From NCBI GenBank assembly GCA_019232625.1, contig JAFANP010000055.1:1-64000 (forward strand): a stretch of DNA of 64,000 nucleotides, read 5' to 3'. This DNA comes from Alphaproteobacteria bacterium. GTDB lineage: Bacteria > Pseudomonadota > Alphaproteobacteria > Sphingomonadales > Sphingomonadaceae. This document shows, one piece after another, positions 1-9,144 of this stretch. A program made the position numbers and the translations under genes. The first letter of the stretch is position 1, and every line of letters starts with the position of its first letter. Under the pieces are notes generated by a model. That model made no database searches. It worked only from the letters and a program-made list of their open reading frames with translations, and had not been told where the DNA came from.

Positions 1-380
1 AGCGCGCCGCCGATCCCTGCAAGACCGAGACCGGTCAGCCAGGCGGTCAGAAGGCCAGGGGGATACCACTCGGTGCCGCCATCGGCGGTGGGGCGCGCCA
101 ACAGGGCCTGGCGCACCAGCAGAACCACAGGAACGACATCGAGCGCGGCAAACAGCCCTACGGCCACGAGGTTGCTCGCCGCCCATAGCACGATCGAGGC
201 GGCGAGACCGGCCAGTGCGGCGGCATTGACGCCGCCCCACAAGCCGGCGAGGAACAGCGGCAGCTGCGCCAGATAGACGAGGATCAGCGAGCTCGAAGAG
301 CCGCTCAGCGACAGCAGGTAAGGGCAGGCGGCAACAGCTCCGCACAGTGCGGCAACGCCGGCGACCCCGATCCGGAACAT
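1..380 (-). CDS. DUF2232-like membrane protein (N-terminal part, runs off window)
   Basis: Partial gene read on the minus strand from an ATG at 380 and still open at base 1 (about 126 codons). The product is very hydrophobic from the start (MFRIGVAGVAALCGAVAACP, then several Leu/Ala/Val-rich spans), so it is a polytopic inner-membrane protein. It follows rpsF-rpsR on the same strand with a 23-bp gap. In sphingomonads this place, before rplI, is normally taken by a DUF2232 protein of unknown function. The family call rests on position and hydropathy. The reading frame itself is well supported. Confidence 0.7.
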   Translation of the reverse strand, partial: MFRIGVAGVAALCGAVAACPYLLSLSGSSSSLILVYLAQLPLFLAGLWGGVNAAALAGLAASIVLWAASNLVAVGLFAALDVVPVVLLVRQALLARPTADGGTEWYPPGLLTAWLTGLGLAGIGGA

Positions 381-403
381 CCGGTGATCCGCCGCACGCC
401 GGC

Positions 404-628
404 TCACTTCACCATGTACGGGAGCAGGCCGAGAAAGCGTGCGCGCTTGATCGCCTGGGCGAGCTCGCGCTGCTTCTTGGCCGAGACCGCGGTGATGCGG
501 CTGGGGACGATCTTGCCGCGCTCAGAGACGAAGCCCTGGAGCAGGCGGACGTCCTTGTAGTCGATCCGGGGAGCGTCCTTGCCCGAGAAGGGGCAGCTCT
601 TGCGGCGACGGAAGAATGGGCGTGCCAT
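404..628 (-). CDS. rpsR: 30S ribosomal protein S18
   Basis: A 74-residue basic protein, full length for bacterial S18. It has the typical N-terminal [10 protein letters not shown] and the family core [22 protein letters not shown], followed by an [11 protein letters not shown] helix. S18 binds 16S rRNA in the small-subunit platform next to S6. It lies 18 bp downstream of rpsF in the same operon, the usual arrangement. Confidence 0.97.
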   Translation of the reverse strand: MARPFFRRRKSCPFSGKDAPRIDYKDVRLLQGFVSERGKIVPSRITAVSAKKQRELAQAIKRARFLGLLPYMVK

Positions 629-646
629 CGTTGCTGGTCCTTTCTC

Positions 647-1090
647 TTAGGCGTCGGCGAAGTCGGGACGGGGGGCGCGGTCGCCGCGGTCGGGACGGTC
701 GCCCCGGTCGCGGTCGCGGCCGCCGCCGCGGTCGCCACGATCACCGCGGTCGCCGCGCTCGTTCCGCTCGTTGCGGCGCATCATCGCCGACGGGCCCTGC
801 TCGTGGGCGTCGACGCGGATCGTCATGTAGCGGATGACGTCCTCGTTGATCTGGGTCTGGCGCTCCAGCTCGGCGACGACGGGCGCGGGCGCGTCGAAGT
901 CGAGCATCACGTAATGGCCCTTGCGGTTCTTGGCGATCCGGTAGGCAAGCGAGCGCAGGCCCCAGGTCTCGGTCTTGACGACGCGGCCGCCGTTCGACTC
1001 GATGATTTCGGTGGCGGTCTGCGCCAGCGCGTCGACCTGGGCCTGGGCCAGGTCCTGACGCGCGATGAACACATGCTCGTAGAGCGGCAT
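647..1090 (-). CDS. rpsF: 30S ribosomal protein S6 with repetitive RGD-rich tail
   Basis: S6 binds the S18/16S rRNA platform. The frame extends upstream to 1333, but the conserved start is [14 protein letters not shown], and this ATG (1088-1090) is preceded by AAAGGAC, so the product is 147 residues. The S6 fold covers roughly residues 1-105 (with [15 protein letters not shown]). The remaining ~40 residues are a low-complexity tail built of repeated RGD/RGDR units ending PRPDFADA. Such charged tails are common on alphaproteobacterial S6. First gene of rpsF-rpsR-DUF2232, divergent from fabD across a 257-bp gap in which I see no confident promoter. Confidence 0.96.
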   Translation of the reverse strand: MPLYEHVFIARQDLAQAQVDALAQTATEIIESNGGRVVKTETWGLRSLAYRIAKNRKGHYVMLDFDAPAPVVAELERQTQINEDVIRYMTIRVDAHEQGPSAMMRRNERNERGDRGDRGDRGGGRDRDRGDRPDRGDRAPRPDFADA

Positions 1091-1347
1091 GTTCGCATGT
1101 CCTTTTCTCTTGGCCGATCGCTGACGCCGCCCGATGCGGACGCCCCTCCGGCTGTCGTCTCGAAAATAAACCGGGGCGGCAGGCGCATGGCCGCCGCCCC
1201 GGATGCGCCGCTCCATAGCAGAAGCGGCCGTTTTGGCAAGGCCGGCCTGGCGCGATCGGGGTAGCAGGTCGCGGCCCATCCCGGTCCCGGCGGTTGACCC
1301 TTCCAGCCGCGCTGGCCTAGTCGCTCGCCGCAACGAGAGGAGAGGCG

Positions 1348-2268
1348 ATGCGCGCGTTCATTTTCCCGGGGCAGGGGAGCCAGTCGGTCGGCATGGGAAA
1401 GGCCCTGGCCGAAGCGAGCCGGATTGCCCGCGAGCTGTTCGAGGAGGTCGACGAGGCGCTCGGCCAGAATCTCGCCCGGCTGATGGCGGAGGGCCCCCAG
1501 GACGAGCTGACGCTGACCGAGAACGCCCAGCCCGCCATCATGGCGAACGCGCTGGCGACGTTGCGCGCGTCCGGAATCGACATCTCCAAGGCGAGCTTCG
1601 TGGCCGGCCACAGCCTCGGCGAATATACCGCGCTCGCGGCGGCGGGGGCGTTCGACGCCGCGACGACGGCGCGGCTCCTCAAGCTGCGCGGCCAGGCCAT
1701 GCAGCGGGCGGTCCCCGTCGGCGAGGGCGCGATGGCCGCCCTGCTCGGCGCCGACGTCGCCACAGCCCGCGCGGTGGCGGACGCGGCCGCCCGAGGGGAG
1801 GTCTGCACCGTCGCCAACGACAACGATCCGACCCAGGTGGTCATTTCCGGCCATCGCGGCGCGGTCGAGCGGGCGCTCGGCCTGGCGAAGGAGAAGGGGG
1901 CGAAGCGGGCCGTCCTGCTGCCGGTCTCCGCTCCCTTCCACTCGCCTCTGATGGAGCCCGCGGCGCGGGAGATGGAGCAGGCGCTCGCCGACGCGCGGAT
2001 CGCCGCCCCCGCGGTGCCGCTCTACGCCAACGTCACCGCCGCCCCCGTCACTGCCGCCGACGATATCCGCCGCCTCCTGGTCGAGCAGGTCACCGGCATG
2101 GTCCGCTGGCGCGAGAGCGTCGCCGCCATGGCCGAAGCGGGCGTCACCCACTTCGTCGAGTTCGGCGGCAAGGTGCTCGGCCCGATGGTGAAGCGCATCG
2201 CCCCCGACGCCGCGGTGACCAGCGTCGTCACGATGGACGACCTCGATGCGCTGGTGAAGGAAGTCTGA
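1348..2268 (+). CDS. fabD: Malonyl-CoA:ACP transacylase
   Basis: Transfers malonyl from CoA to acyl carrier protein, supplying extender units for fatty-acid synthesis. The 306 residues match the family length. Visible features are the N-terminal FPGQGSQ, the nucleophile elbow GHSLGEY with Ser89, Arg114 in KLRGQAMQ for carboxylate binding, and His198 in SAPFHSPLM. The start has a good ribosome site (GAGGAGAGG). It is followed by fabG, acpP and fabF on the same strand, the standard fab cluster. Confidence 0.97.
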   Translation: MRAFIFPGQGSQSVGMGKALAEASRIARELFEEVDEALGQNLARLMAEGPQDELTLTENAQPAIMANALATLRASGIDISKASFVAGHSLGEYTALAAAGAFDAATTARLLKLRGQAMQRAVPVGEGAMAALLGADVATARAVADAAARGEVCTVANDNDPTQVVISGHRGAVERALGLAKEKGAKRAVLLPVSAPFHSPLMEPAAREMEQALADARIAAPAVPLYANVTAAPVTAADDIRRLLVEQVTGMVRWRESVAAMAEAGVTHFVEFGGKVLGPMVKRIAPDAAVTSVVTMDDLDALVKEV

Positions 2269-2305
2269 CCGCGCGCGAGCGCGGCGGCCTGGAACGGAGA
2301 AGAGC

Positions 2306-3046
2306 ATGTTCGACCTATCAGGAATGACCGCCCTGGTGACCGGGGCTTCGGGGGGCATCGGGTCGGCGATCGCGCAGGCGCTTGCCGGGCAGGGGGCTCG
2401 GCTGGCGGTTTCGGGCTCGAACATGGAGAAGCTGGAAGCCTTCCGGTCCGGCCTCGGCGGCGATCACGTCGCCTTGGGGTGCAACCTCTCGGATGCCGCG
2501 GCCGTCGATGCGCTGGTTCCGCAGGCGGTGGAAGCGCTGGGAGGAAAGCTCGACATCCTCGTCAACAACGCCGGGGTCACGCGCGACAATCTCGCCATGC
2601 GGATGAAGGACGAGGAATGGTCGGACGTGATCCGGATCAACCTCGAGGCGGCCTTCCGGCTCTCGCGCGCCGCGCTCAAGCCGATGATGCGGGCCCGCTT
2701 CGGGCGGATCATCTCGGTCACCTCGGTGGTGGGCTCGACCGGCAATCCGGGCCAGGCCAATTATGCCGCCTCCAAGGCGGGGCTGGCCGGCATGTCCAAG
2801 GCCTTCGCCCAGGAGGTGGCGAGCCGCAACATCACGGTCAACCTGATCGCGCCCGGGATGATCCGCTCGGCCATGACCGACGCCCTCAACGAGCAGCAGC
2901 GGGAGACCATCCTGTCGCGCATCCCGTCGGGGCGGCTCGGCGAGGGCAGCGACGTCGCTGCCGCCGCCGTCTATCTCGCCAGCCGCGAAGGCGGCTACGT
3001 CACCGGCCAGACGATCCACGTCAACGGGGGCATGGCGATGCTGTGA
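2306..3046 (+). CDS. fabG: 3-oxoacyl-ACP reductase
   Basis: NADPH-dependent reduction of beta-ketoacyl-ACP, the first reductive step of fatty-acid elongation. A classical short-chain dehydrogenase of 246 residues: cofactor motif TGASGGIG (12-19), NNAG (87-90), and the catalytic set Ser140, Tyr153 and Lys157 (YAASK). It ends TGQTIHVNGGMAML, typical of FabG. Ribosome site GGAGAAGAG before the ATG. It sits 37 bp after fabD. Confidence 0.97.
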   Translation: MFDLSGMTALVTGASGGIGSAIAQALAGQGARLAVSGSNMEKLEAFRSGLGGDHVALGCNLSDAAAVDALVPQAVEALGGKLDILVNNAGVTRDNLAMRMKDEEWSDVIRINLEAAFRLSRAALKPMMRARFGRIISVTSVVGSTGNPGQANYAASKAGLAGMSKAFAQEVASRNITVNLIAPGMIRSAMTDALNEQQRETILSRIPSGRLGEGSDVAAAAVYLASREGGYVTGQTIHVNGGMAML

Positions 3047-3139
3047 GCCGGGCCGCTCCGCTTTTGGCGGCGGCCCCTTGCCAGCCCCGGCGGCGAACGG
3101 CTAGGGCATGCGCAAACAATACCTAGGGAAGGGTAGAAC

Positions 3140-3376
3140 ATGAGCGAGACCGCCGACCGCGTGAAGAAGATCGTCGTCGAGCACCTGGGCGTCGAGGCGG
3201 ACAAGGTGACCGAGGACGCCAGCTTCATCGACGATCTGGGCGCCGACAGCCTCGACATCGTCGAGCTGGTGATGGCTTTCGAGGAGGAATTCTCTGTCGA
3301 GATCCCCGACGACGCCGCCGAGAAGATCACGACCGTCCGCGACGCCATCGACTATATCGACGCGAACAAGGGCTGA
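3140..3376 (+). CDS. acpP: Acyl carrier protein
   Basis: A 78-residue acidic four-helix carrier. The DSL motif (Asp36-Ser37-Leu38 in [15 protein letters not shown]) holds the serine that receives 4'-phosphopantetheine. Ribosome site GGGAAGGG. It lies between fabG and fabF, as in most proteobacteria. It is the primary-metabolism carrier; the much smaller carrier at 59866 belongs to the thiopeptide cluster. Confidence 0.98.
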   Translation: MSETADRVKKIVVEHLGVEADKVTEDASFIDDLGADSLDIVELVMAFEEEFSVEIPDDAAEKITTVRDAIDYIDANKG

Positions 3377-3507
3377 GCGAGACGCCGGACCCGCTCGACC
3401 TGGGCCGGCCCGACTGTCCACCGCCCTTTTGACGGCCCCGGAAGGAAGGGCTTCGGCAGGCTCAGCCCGGACGGGACTGGGCCTGTCGCGTGTATGGAGA
3501 CTGCAAT

Positions 3508-4767
3508 ATGCGCCGCGTAGTCGTTACCGGTCTTGGAATGGTGTCGCCCCTCGGGGCGGACGTCGAGACGAGCTGGCGGAACATCCTCGCCTCGAAGAGC
3601 GGCGCGGCCCGGATCACCCACTTCGATCCCGAGGATTATGCCTGCAAGATCGCCTGCGAGGTGAAGCCGGCGGACCATGAATATGGCTTCGATCCGAACA
3701 AGCGGGTCGATCACAAGGTGCAGCGCCAGGTCGACCCGTTCATCGTGTTCGGCATAGACGCGGCCGGGCAGGCGATCGAGGATGCCGGTCTCACCGACAT
3801 GTCGGAGGAGGAGCGCTACCGGGTCGGAGTCTCCATCGGCTCGGGCATCGGCGGCCTTCCGGGGATCGAGAAGGAAAGCCTCGTCCTCCACGAGAAGGGG
3901 CCGCGGCGGGTGAGCCCGCACTTCGTCCACGGCCGACTCATCAACCTCATCTCGGGGCAGGTCTCGATCAAATACGGCCTGATGGGGCCGAACCACGCGG
4001 TGGTCACCGCCTGCTCGACCGGCGCCCACTCGATCGGCGATGCGGCGCGCATGATCGTCATGGACGATGCGGACGTGATGCTTGCCGGCGGCTCGGAGGC
4101 GGCGATCTGCCCGATCGGAATCGCCGGCTTCTCCCAGGCCCGTGCGCTTTCGACCAACTTCAACGACGAGCCGGAGCGCGGCAGCCGTCCCTACGACCGC
4201 GACCGCGACGGCTTCGTGATGGGCGAGGGGGCCGGCGTCGTGGTGCTCGAGGAATATGAGCGGGCCAAGAAGCGCGGGGCCAAGATCTACGCCGAGGTGG
4301 TCGGCTACGGCATGTCCGGCGACGCCTATCACGTCACCGCCCCCCATCCCGAGGGCGCCGGCGGCTACCGGGCGATGGAAGTGGCGATGAAGCGCTCCGG
4401 CCTGGCCCTGTCCGACATCGACTATATCAACGCCCACGGCACCTCGACCCCGCTCGGCGACGAGCTGGAGCTGGGCGCCGTCCGCCGCCTGTTCGGCAAC
4501 AATATCGGCCATCTGTCGATGAGCTCGACGAAGTCGGCGATTGGCCACCTCCTCGGCGGCGCCGGGGCGGTCGAGGCGATCTTCTGCATCCTCGCGCTGC
4601 GCGACCAGATCGCCCCGCCCACACTCAACCTCGACCATCCGAGCGAGGCGACCGAAGGCGTGGACCTGGTCCCCAAGGTCGCCCGGGAGCGCGAGATCAA
4701 GGCGGTGCTGAACAACAGCTTCGGCTTCGGCGGGACCAATGCCAGCCTCGTCATGAAGGCCGTGTGA
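3508..4767 (+). CDS. fabF: 3-oxoacyl-ACP synthase II
   Basis: Condensing enzyme that elongates acyl-ACP with malonyl-ACP. The product has 419 residues from the ATG at 3508, which follows GGAGA. An in-frame ATG at 3490 would add six residues but has no ribosome site. The catalytic triad is visible: Cys169 (VVTACSTGAHS), His310 (INAHGTSTPLGD) and His347 (SAIGHLLGGAG). The C-terminal NNSFGFGGTNAS is diagnostic of KAS I/II enzymes. Last fab gene before mltG, 4 bp away. Confidence 0.97.
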   Translation: MRRVVVTGLGMVSPLGADVETSWRNILASKSGAARITHFDPEDYACKIACEVKPADHEYGFDPNKRVDHKVQRQVDPFIVFGIDAAGQAIEDAGLTDMSEEERYRVGVSIGSGIGGLPGIEKESLVLHEKGPRRVSPHFVHGRLINLISGQVSIKYGLMGPNHAVVTACSTGAHSIGDAARMIVMDDADVMLAGGSEAAICPIGIAGFSQARALSTNFNDEPERGSRPYDRDRDGFVMGEGAGVVVLEEYERAKKRGAKIYAEVVGYGMSGDAYHVTAPHPEGAGGYRAMEVAMKRSGLALSDIDYINAHGTSTPLGDELELGAVRRLFGNNIGHLSMSSTKSAIGHLLGGAGAVEAIFCILALRDQIAPPTLNLDHPSEATEGVDLVPKVAREREIKAVLNNSFGFGGTNASLVMKAV

Positions 4768-4771
4768 GCCG

Positions 4772-5737
4772 GTGAGGAAATGGCTCGCGCTGGGGCTGCT
4801 GGCGGCCGCCGCGCTGATCGCGGGTCTTTACTTGATCCAGGGCTGGAACGGCGCGGGCCCGGCTCAGCGGCCGACGGCGGTGCTGATCCCGCGCGGCGCC
4901 AGCCTTCCGCGCTCCGCTGAGATCCTCGCCCGGGCCGGCGTGATCCGCTCGCCCGGGCGCTTCGTCTTCCAGGCCAAGCTGCTGGGCGGCGGCGCGCCGA
5001 TCAAGGCGGGCGAATATGAGATACCCGCCCACGCCAGCAGCGCGCGCGTGCTCGCCCTGCTGCAGAGCGGCCGCACCCTCCAGCGGCTCGTCACGGTGCC
5101 CGAGGGCATGCCCTCCATCCTCGTCTGGGAGCGGCTGATGAGCGCGCCCGCCCTCACCGGCGCGGTGGCGGTGCCGGCGGAGGGGTCGGTGCTTCCGGAC
5201 AGCTACGCCTACCAGCGCGGCGAGAGCCGGGCGGCCGTTCTGAACCGGATGCAGAGGGCGATGGCGAGGACGCTCGCCGCGCTCTGGGCGAAGCGCGCGC
5301 CGACGACCGTGGTGAGGAGCCCGGCCGAGGCGATCGTCCTCGCCTCGATCGTCGAGAAGGAGACCGGCAAGGCCTCCGAGCGGGCGATGGTTGCGGGCGT
5401 CTACGCGAACCGGCTGCGGCAGGGGATGAAGCTCGATGCCGATCCGACGGTCATCTACCCGGTGACCAAGGGGAAGCCGCTCGGCCGCCGCATCCTCGTT
5501 TCCGAGCTGCACGCCGTCAACGGCTACAACACCTATGCGATGGCGGGCCTGCCGGTCGGCCCGATCGCCAATCCCGGCACGGCCTCGATCGAGGCCGTGC
5601 TTCACCCCGCCCAGACGCCGGCGCTCTATTTCGTCGCCGACGGCACCGGGGGCCACGTCTTCGCGAACAGCCTCGCCGAGCACAATGCCAATGTCGAAAA
5701 GTGGCGCGCCATCCGCCGCGCCCGCGGCGAGATGTAG
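4772..5737 (+). CDS. mltG: Endolytic peptidoglycan transglycosylase
   Basis: Membrane-anchored lytic transglycosylase thought to terminate nascent glycan strands. A GTG start 4 bp after fabF gives 321 residues. A single N-terminal transmembrane helix (about residues 4-24) is followed by a LysM-like segment and the YceG/MltG catalytic domain, with ASIVEKET (191-198) holding the catalytic glutamate and a later YNTYAMAGLPVGPIANPG. fabF-mltG adjacency is common. The stop is immediately followed by the stop of the convergent NlpC gene (TAG|CTA), leaving no spacer. Confidence 0.95.
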   Translation: MRKWLALGLLAAAALIAGLYLIQGWNGAGPAQRPTAVLIPRGASLPRSAEILARAGVIRSPGRFVFQAKLLGGGAPIKAGEYEIPAHASSARVLALLQSGRTLQRLVTVPEGMPSILVWERLMSAPALTGAVAVPAEGSVLPDSYAYQRGESRAAVLNRMQRAMARTLAALWAKRAPTTVVRSPAEAIVLASIVEKETGKASERAMVAGVYANRLRQGMKLDADPTVIYPVTKGKPLGRRILVSELHAVNGYNTYAMAGLPVGPIANPGTASIEAVLHPAQTPALYFVADGTGGHVFANSLAEHNANVEKWRAIRRARGEM

Positions 5738-6559
5738 CTACAGCGCCAGCCGCCGCCGCTCCAGGCGGGAGGCGCTGCCGGCGGGCTGGGCGCAGGTGAA
5801 GGGCTCCACCGCCACCTTCTGGGCCGCGGGGCTCACCTGGATGGCCATGCGGTCGTCGACCATGATGCCGACATGGTCGTCGCAGAAGAGCAGGTCGCCG
5901 CGCCGCAGCGGCGCGCTCTCGGGCACCTCCTCGCCGAGCCCGCGCTGCTCCTTCGCGTCGCGCGGGCAGTCTATCCCGCACAGCTGGAGCGAGAGCTGGA
6001 CGAGCCCCGAGCAGTCGATCCCCTGGCAGGTGCGGCCGCCGGGCAGGTAGGGCGCGCCGAGAAGCCGAGTCGCCACCGCCACCGGATCCTCCTCCGGCTC
6101 CCCGACCGGGCGCAGGTAGCTGAGGGGGACGAACCCCCCTTCGAACTCGAGCACCGCGCCCTTGCTCAAGCCGTGCAGGCGCGAGCCGAGCGGCAGGTAG
6201 GCGACCGGCGGCGACAGCGGATCCGGATCGGGCTGTACCGGCGCCGTCGGCTCGATCACGACGTGGGTGGTCGGCAGCGGATCGGCGAGCTCGATCGCCT
6301 CCACATAGCCGACGCGGCGGTCGGCGGCGCAATAGCCCCAGGCCCAGCCGGCGGTGAGGTCGAGAACGGCGAATTCCTCCCCCGGGAGCAGCTGCGACAC
6401 CGCCGGCTCGCCGTCGCCCGGCGCCTCGCGGACGAAGGTCGGGAAGAGGCCGCAGGAACGGATCAGCGCCCGCGCGTAGTGCGGCGCGAACAGGCGGCCG
6501 GCCAGCTCGACGTCCGCAATGTCCTGGCGAAAGGCGTTGAGGCGCGGGTCGAGCGCCAC
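5738..6559 (-). CDS. NlpC/P60 cell-wall peptidase with SH3-like domain
   Basis: Predicted gamma-D-glutamyl-diamino-acid endopeptidase acting on peptidoglycan peptides. Residues about 20-150 look like one or two bacterial SH3 modules. The papain-like NlpC domain follows, with Cys183 in GIDCSGLVQ and His229 in DDHVGIMV. No signal peptide is seen. The start is uncertain: the open frame reaches a TTG at 6682, but that lies 98 bp inside the MarR gene. I chose GTG 6559, downstream of the MarR stop, although similarity to relatives may begin a few codons earlier (LDGPS). Confidence 0.85.
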   Translation of the reverse strand: MALDPRLNAFRQDIADVELAGRLFAPHYARALIRSCGLFPTFVREAPGDGEPAVSQLLPGEEFAVLDLTAGWAWGYCAADRRVGYVEAIELADPLPTTHVVIEPTAPVQPDPDPLSPPVAYLPLGSRLHGLSKGAVLEFEGGFVPLSYLRPVGEPEEDPVAVATRLLGAPYLPGGRTCQGIDCSGLVQLSLQLCGIDCPRDAKEQRGLGEEVPESAPLRRGDLLFCDDHVGIMVDDRMAIQVSPAAQKVAVEPFTCAQPAGSASRLERRRLAL

Positions 6560-6584
6560 CGACGGACCGTCGAGCGCGATGCGC

Positions 6585-6965
6585 TTACCCGTGTTGGAGG
6601 AGGATTCCCCGTTCCTTGGCCGCGCCGCGCCGGCCGGAGCCGGCGCCTTCCTGCTGCTCGATATTGCGTTCGAAGCGCTCAAGGAACTCCTGCCCTATGC
6701 TGGTCTTGGCGACGAACACGTTCCGTCGGTCGGCCTCGTCGCGGACGCGGCGGAGATAGCCGAGCGTGCCCAGAGTATTCAAGGCGCGCGTGATCACCGG
6801 CTTGGACACCCCGAGGATATGGGCGAGGCCACGCACCGTGTGGGGGCCGGGCGTGAGGTAGACCAGCAGGAGAAGCGCCATCTGGCGATTGGTGAGGTCC
6901 GGCTGGCCTGACCGCACATAGCCGATCAGCGTCTGCATCCAGCTCCTGAGAGCGCGCTCTGACAC
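6585..6965 (-). CDS. MarR/winged-helix family transcriptional regulator
   Basis: A 126-residue DNA-binding protein with a winged helix at about residues 25-100: TNRQMALLLLVYL, then HTVRGLAHILGVSKPVITRALNTL as the helix-turn-helix. A GTG start at 6965 follows AGAAGGA. It has a short Gly/Arg/Glu tail ending LLQHG. It lies just upstream of the NlpC gene and 106 bp after the M17 aminopeptidase on the same strand. Neither ligand nor target can be told from sequence. Confidence 0.85.
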   Translation of the reverse strand: MSERALRSWMQTLIGYVRSGQPDLTNRQMALLLLVYLTPGPHTVRGLAHILGVSKPVITRALNTLGTLGYLRRVRDEADRRNVFVAKTSIGQEFLERFERNIEQQEGAGSGRRGAAKERGILLQHG

Positions 6966-7071
6966 TGGTCCTTCTCCAATTCCGAGTGTCGCTTATTTCG
7001 GTTCCTAAACCAGTCAGAACGTGTTTCGTTTCTTTCCTATTGAGAATTCGACGCAAAAATGTGGCGGGCCG

Positions 7072-8463
7072 TCAGCCCCGGTAGCGAATCGACAGGGCTT
7101 CCCAGGCGGCGCGGAGCCCCAGCGCGTCGCCGCCCTTGGGCCGGCCCGGCTTGGCCGACGCGCGCCAGGCGAAGGTGTCGAAATGGGCCCACGGCGTCCC
7201 CTCCGGCACGAACCGCTCCAGGAAGAGCGCCGCCGTCACCGCGCCGGCAAAGCCGCCTTCCGCCGCATTGCCGAAATCGGCGACGTCGGAGGCGAACATC
7301 TCGTCATAGGCCTTCCACAGCGGCATCCGCCACACCGGGTCCGTCACCGCAACGCCGGCGCCGAGCAGCGATTCGGCGAGGGCGTCGTCGTTGGCGAACA
7401 GCGCCGGCAGGTCCGGGCCGAGCGCCACCCGCGCCGCCCCGGTCAGCGTCGCGAAGTCGAGGATCAGCTCCGGCGACTGCTCGGCGGCGCGGGCCAGGGC
7501 GTCCCCGAGGATGAGGCGGCCCTCGGCGTCGGTATTGCCGATCTCGACCGTGAGGCCCTTGCGGCTGCGCAGGATGTCGCCGGGCCGGAAGGCATTGCCG
7601 GACACCGCATTCTCCACCGCCGGGACGAGGAGGTGGAGACGGACGGGAAGGCCGCTCCTCACGATCAGCTGGGCGAGGGCGAGGGCGTGGGCGGCGCCGC
7701 CCATGTCCTTCTTCATCAGCCGCATGCCGGCCGAAGGCTTGATGTCGAGCCCGCCCGAATCGAAGCACACGCCCTTGCCGACGATCGCGATGCGCGGATG
7801 GCGCCGGTCGCCCCATTCCAGCTCGATCAGGCGCGGCGCCCTGTCGGCGCTCGCGGCCCGCCCGACGGCGGCGATCATCGGATAGCCTTCCTCCAGCGCG
7901 GCGCCGGACGTGACGGTCAGCGCCGCCCCGGCCTCGTCGGCGATGCGGCGCGCCGCCGCCTCGAGCTCGGCCGGTCCCATGTCGCCGGCCGGCGTGTTGA
8001 CGAGGTCGCGCACCAGGGCCGTCGCTTCGGCGAGCCGGATCGTCTCCGCGATCCGCGCCGGCTCGGAGGTGAGCAGAATGCGCGGCCCGGTCTTCTCCTT
8101 GGCCTCCTTGTAGCGGTCGAACCGATACTGGCCGAGCAGCCACCCCAGCGCCGCGAGCCCGGGCGCCTGCCCTTCGACCCGGTACCTTCCCTCCGGCAGG
8201 CTTTCCGCCGCCTTGGCGAGGCACCAGGGGCTCAGCGCTCCGACATCGGCGACGCCGAGCGCGGCCGACCAATCCTCCGCGCGCTCGCCCGGCAGGATGG
8301 CGAGCTGATAGCCTTCGCCCTTGAAGCCTTGCGCCGCGACCGCCTGGCGCGTCCGCGGCGGCTGCGCCTTGAGCCAGGGTTCGAACCGGGCCTTGTCGAC
8401 GAGGTGGATCGCGGTGGCGGGCTGGCCCTTGTCGGCGCGGAGGAGGTCTGTGAGGGCGGTCAT
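7072..8463 (-). CDS. Leucyl aminopeptidase family protein (M17)
   Basis: Cytosolic dizinc aminopeptidase removing N-terminal residues from peptides. 463 residues. The catalytic C-terminal half contains the metal ligands Lys230, Asp235 (VGKGVCFDSGG), Asp253 (MKKDMGG) and Asp312/Glu314 within the family signature NTDAEGRL. The N-terminal half (about 1-160) is the divergent M17 regulatory domain. It is somewhat shorter than PepA (about 500), as in the second M17 paralogue of many alphaproteobacteria. Confidence 0.93.
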   Translation of the reverse strand: MTALTDLLRADKGQPATAIHLVDKARFEPWLKAQPPRTRQAVAAQGFKGEGYQLAILPGERAEDWSAALGVADVGALSPWCLAKAAESLPEGRYRVEGQAPGLAALGWLLGQYRFDRYKEAKEKTGPRILLTSEPARIAETIRLAEATALVRDLVNTPAGDMGPAELEAAARRIADEAGAALTVTSGAALEEGYPMIAAVGRAASADRAPRLIELEWGDRRHPRIAIVGKGVCFDSGGLDIKPSAGMRLMKKDMGGAAHALALAQLIVRSGLPVRLHLLVPAVENAVSGNAFRPGDILRSRKGLTVEIGNTDAEGRLILGDALARAAEQSPELILDFATLTGAARVALGPDLPALFANDDALAESLLGAGVAVTDPVWRMPLWKAYDEMFASDVADFGNAAEGGFAGAVTAALFLERFVPEGTPWAHFDTFAWRASAKPGRPKGGDALGLRAAWEALSIRYRG

Positions 8464-8518
8464 GCCTGCCGCCTAGCGCAAGCCGCCGCGGGTCGCCAGC
8501 GCGCGACGGGGCCGCCGG

Positions 8519-9094
8519 TCAGAGCACGACGTTGCGGATGAAGCGCACCGCGCCGCCGCCGCCGTTGGCGAAGACATAAGGCGCGGCGCTGCTGAAGATC
8601 AGGAAGTCGCCCGCGGCGATGTCCCGGCTGCCGTCCGCCGTCTCGACGGTCAGCACGCCCTCGATCACCCAGAGCATTTCGTGCCAACCGCCGGACCCCG
8701 CCTCCGAGGGGTAGCGCTCGCCTTCGCCGAGCGACCAGACCCACAGCTCCGCCTCGCGCGTCGCCGGAGCCGCGCCGAGCAGCGTCGCCTGGCTCTCCGC
8801 CTGCAGCCCACGCCAGGCGATGCTGGCGATCCTGCGGCTGTCCGGCGCTTCGGGAGGACGCACCATCTGCGAGAAGCTGACCTCCAGTGCCGCGGCCAGC
8901 CGGTCGAGGCTCGAGAGGCTGACATTCGCCTCCCCGCTCTCGATCGCCACGATCATCCGGCGGCTGATCCCGGAAAGCGTGGCGAGGCCCGACTGGCTGA
9001 GGCCGCGCTCCTGCCTGAAGCGGCGAAGGTTGCCGCCGACATGGCTCAGTATGTCCGGCCGCGAGGGCGATTGACTGCGCAATATATTTCCCAT
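8519..9094 (-). CDS. XRE-family regulator with C-terminal cupin domain
   Basis: The product has 191 residues from the ATG at 9094; the frame runs to 9166 but conserved sequence begins after MGNILRSQ. An N-terminal helix-turn-helix (about residues 20-75; GLSQSGLATLSGISRRMIVAIESG) is joined to a cupin barrel (about 105-188; GWHEMLWVIEGVLTVE). This architecture typically senses a small metabolite and represses a linked gene. It is divergent from the beta-lactamase-like gene at 9145 with only 50 bp between starts, so it may control that gene (inference). Confidence 0.88.
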   Translation of the reverse strand: MGNILRSQSPSRPDILSHVGGNLRRFRQERGLSQSGLATLSGISRRMIVAIESGEANVSLSSLDRLAAALEVSFSQMVRPPEAPDSRRIASIAWRGLQAESQATLLGAAPATREAELWVWSLGEGERYPSEAGSGGWHEMLWVIEGVLTVETADGSRDIAAGDFLIFSSAAPYVFANGGGGAVRFIRNVVL

Positions 9095-9144
9095 AGCTCT
9101 AGGGGCAGTATGTTGCACAGGCCTTCGGAAAGGAAGGGGAAGCG

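Noticed and set aside
907-2424. 505-codon minus-strand open frame
   Set aside because: Antisense to fabD and overlapping rpsF in another phase; Arg/Gly/His-rich composition typical of shadow frames in GC-rich DNA.
3440-3480. GGCTTCGGCAGGCTCAGCCC as a REP element
   Set aside because: It resembles a known extragenic palindrome fragment, but only one partial copy is seen here, so I did not list it as a feature.
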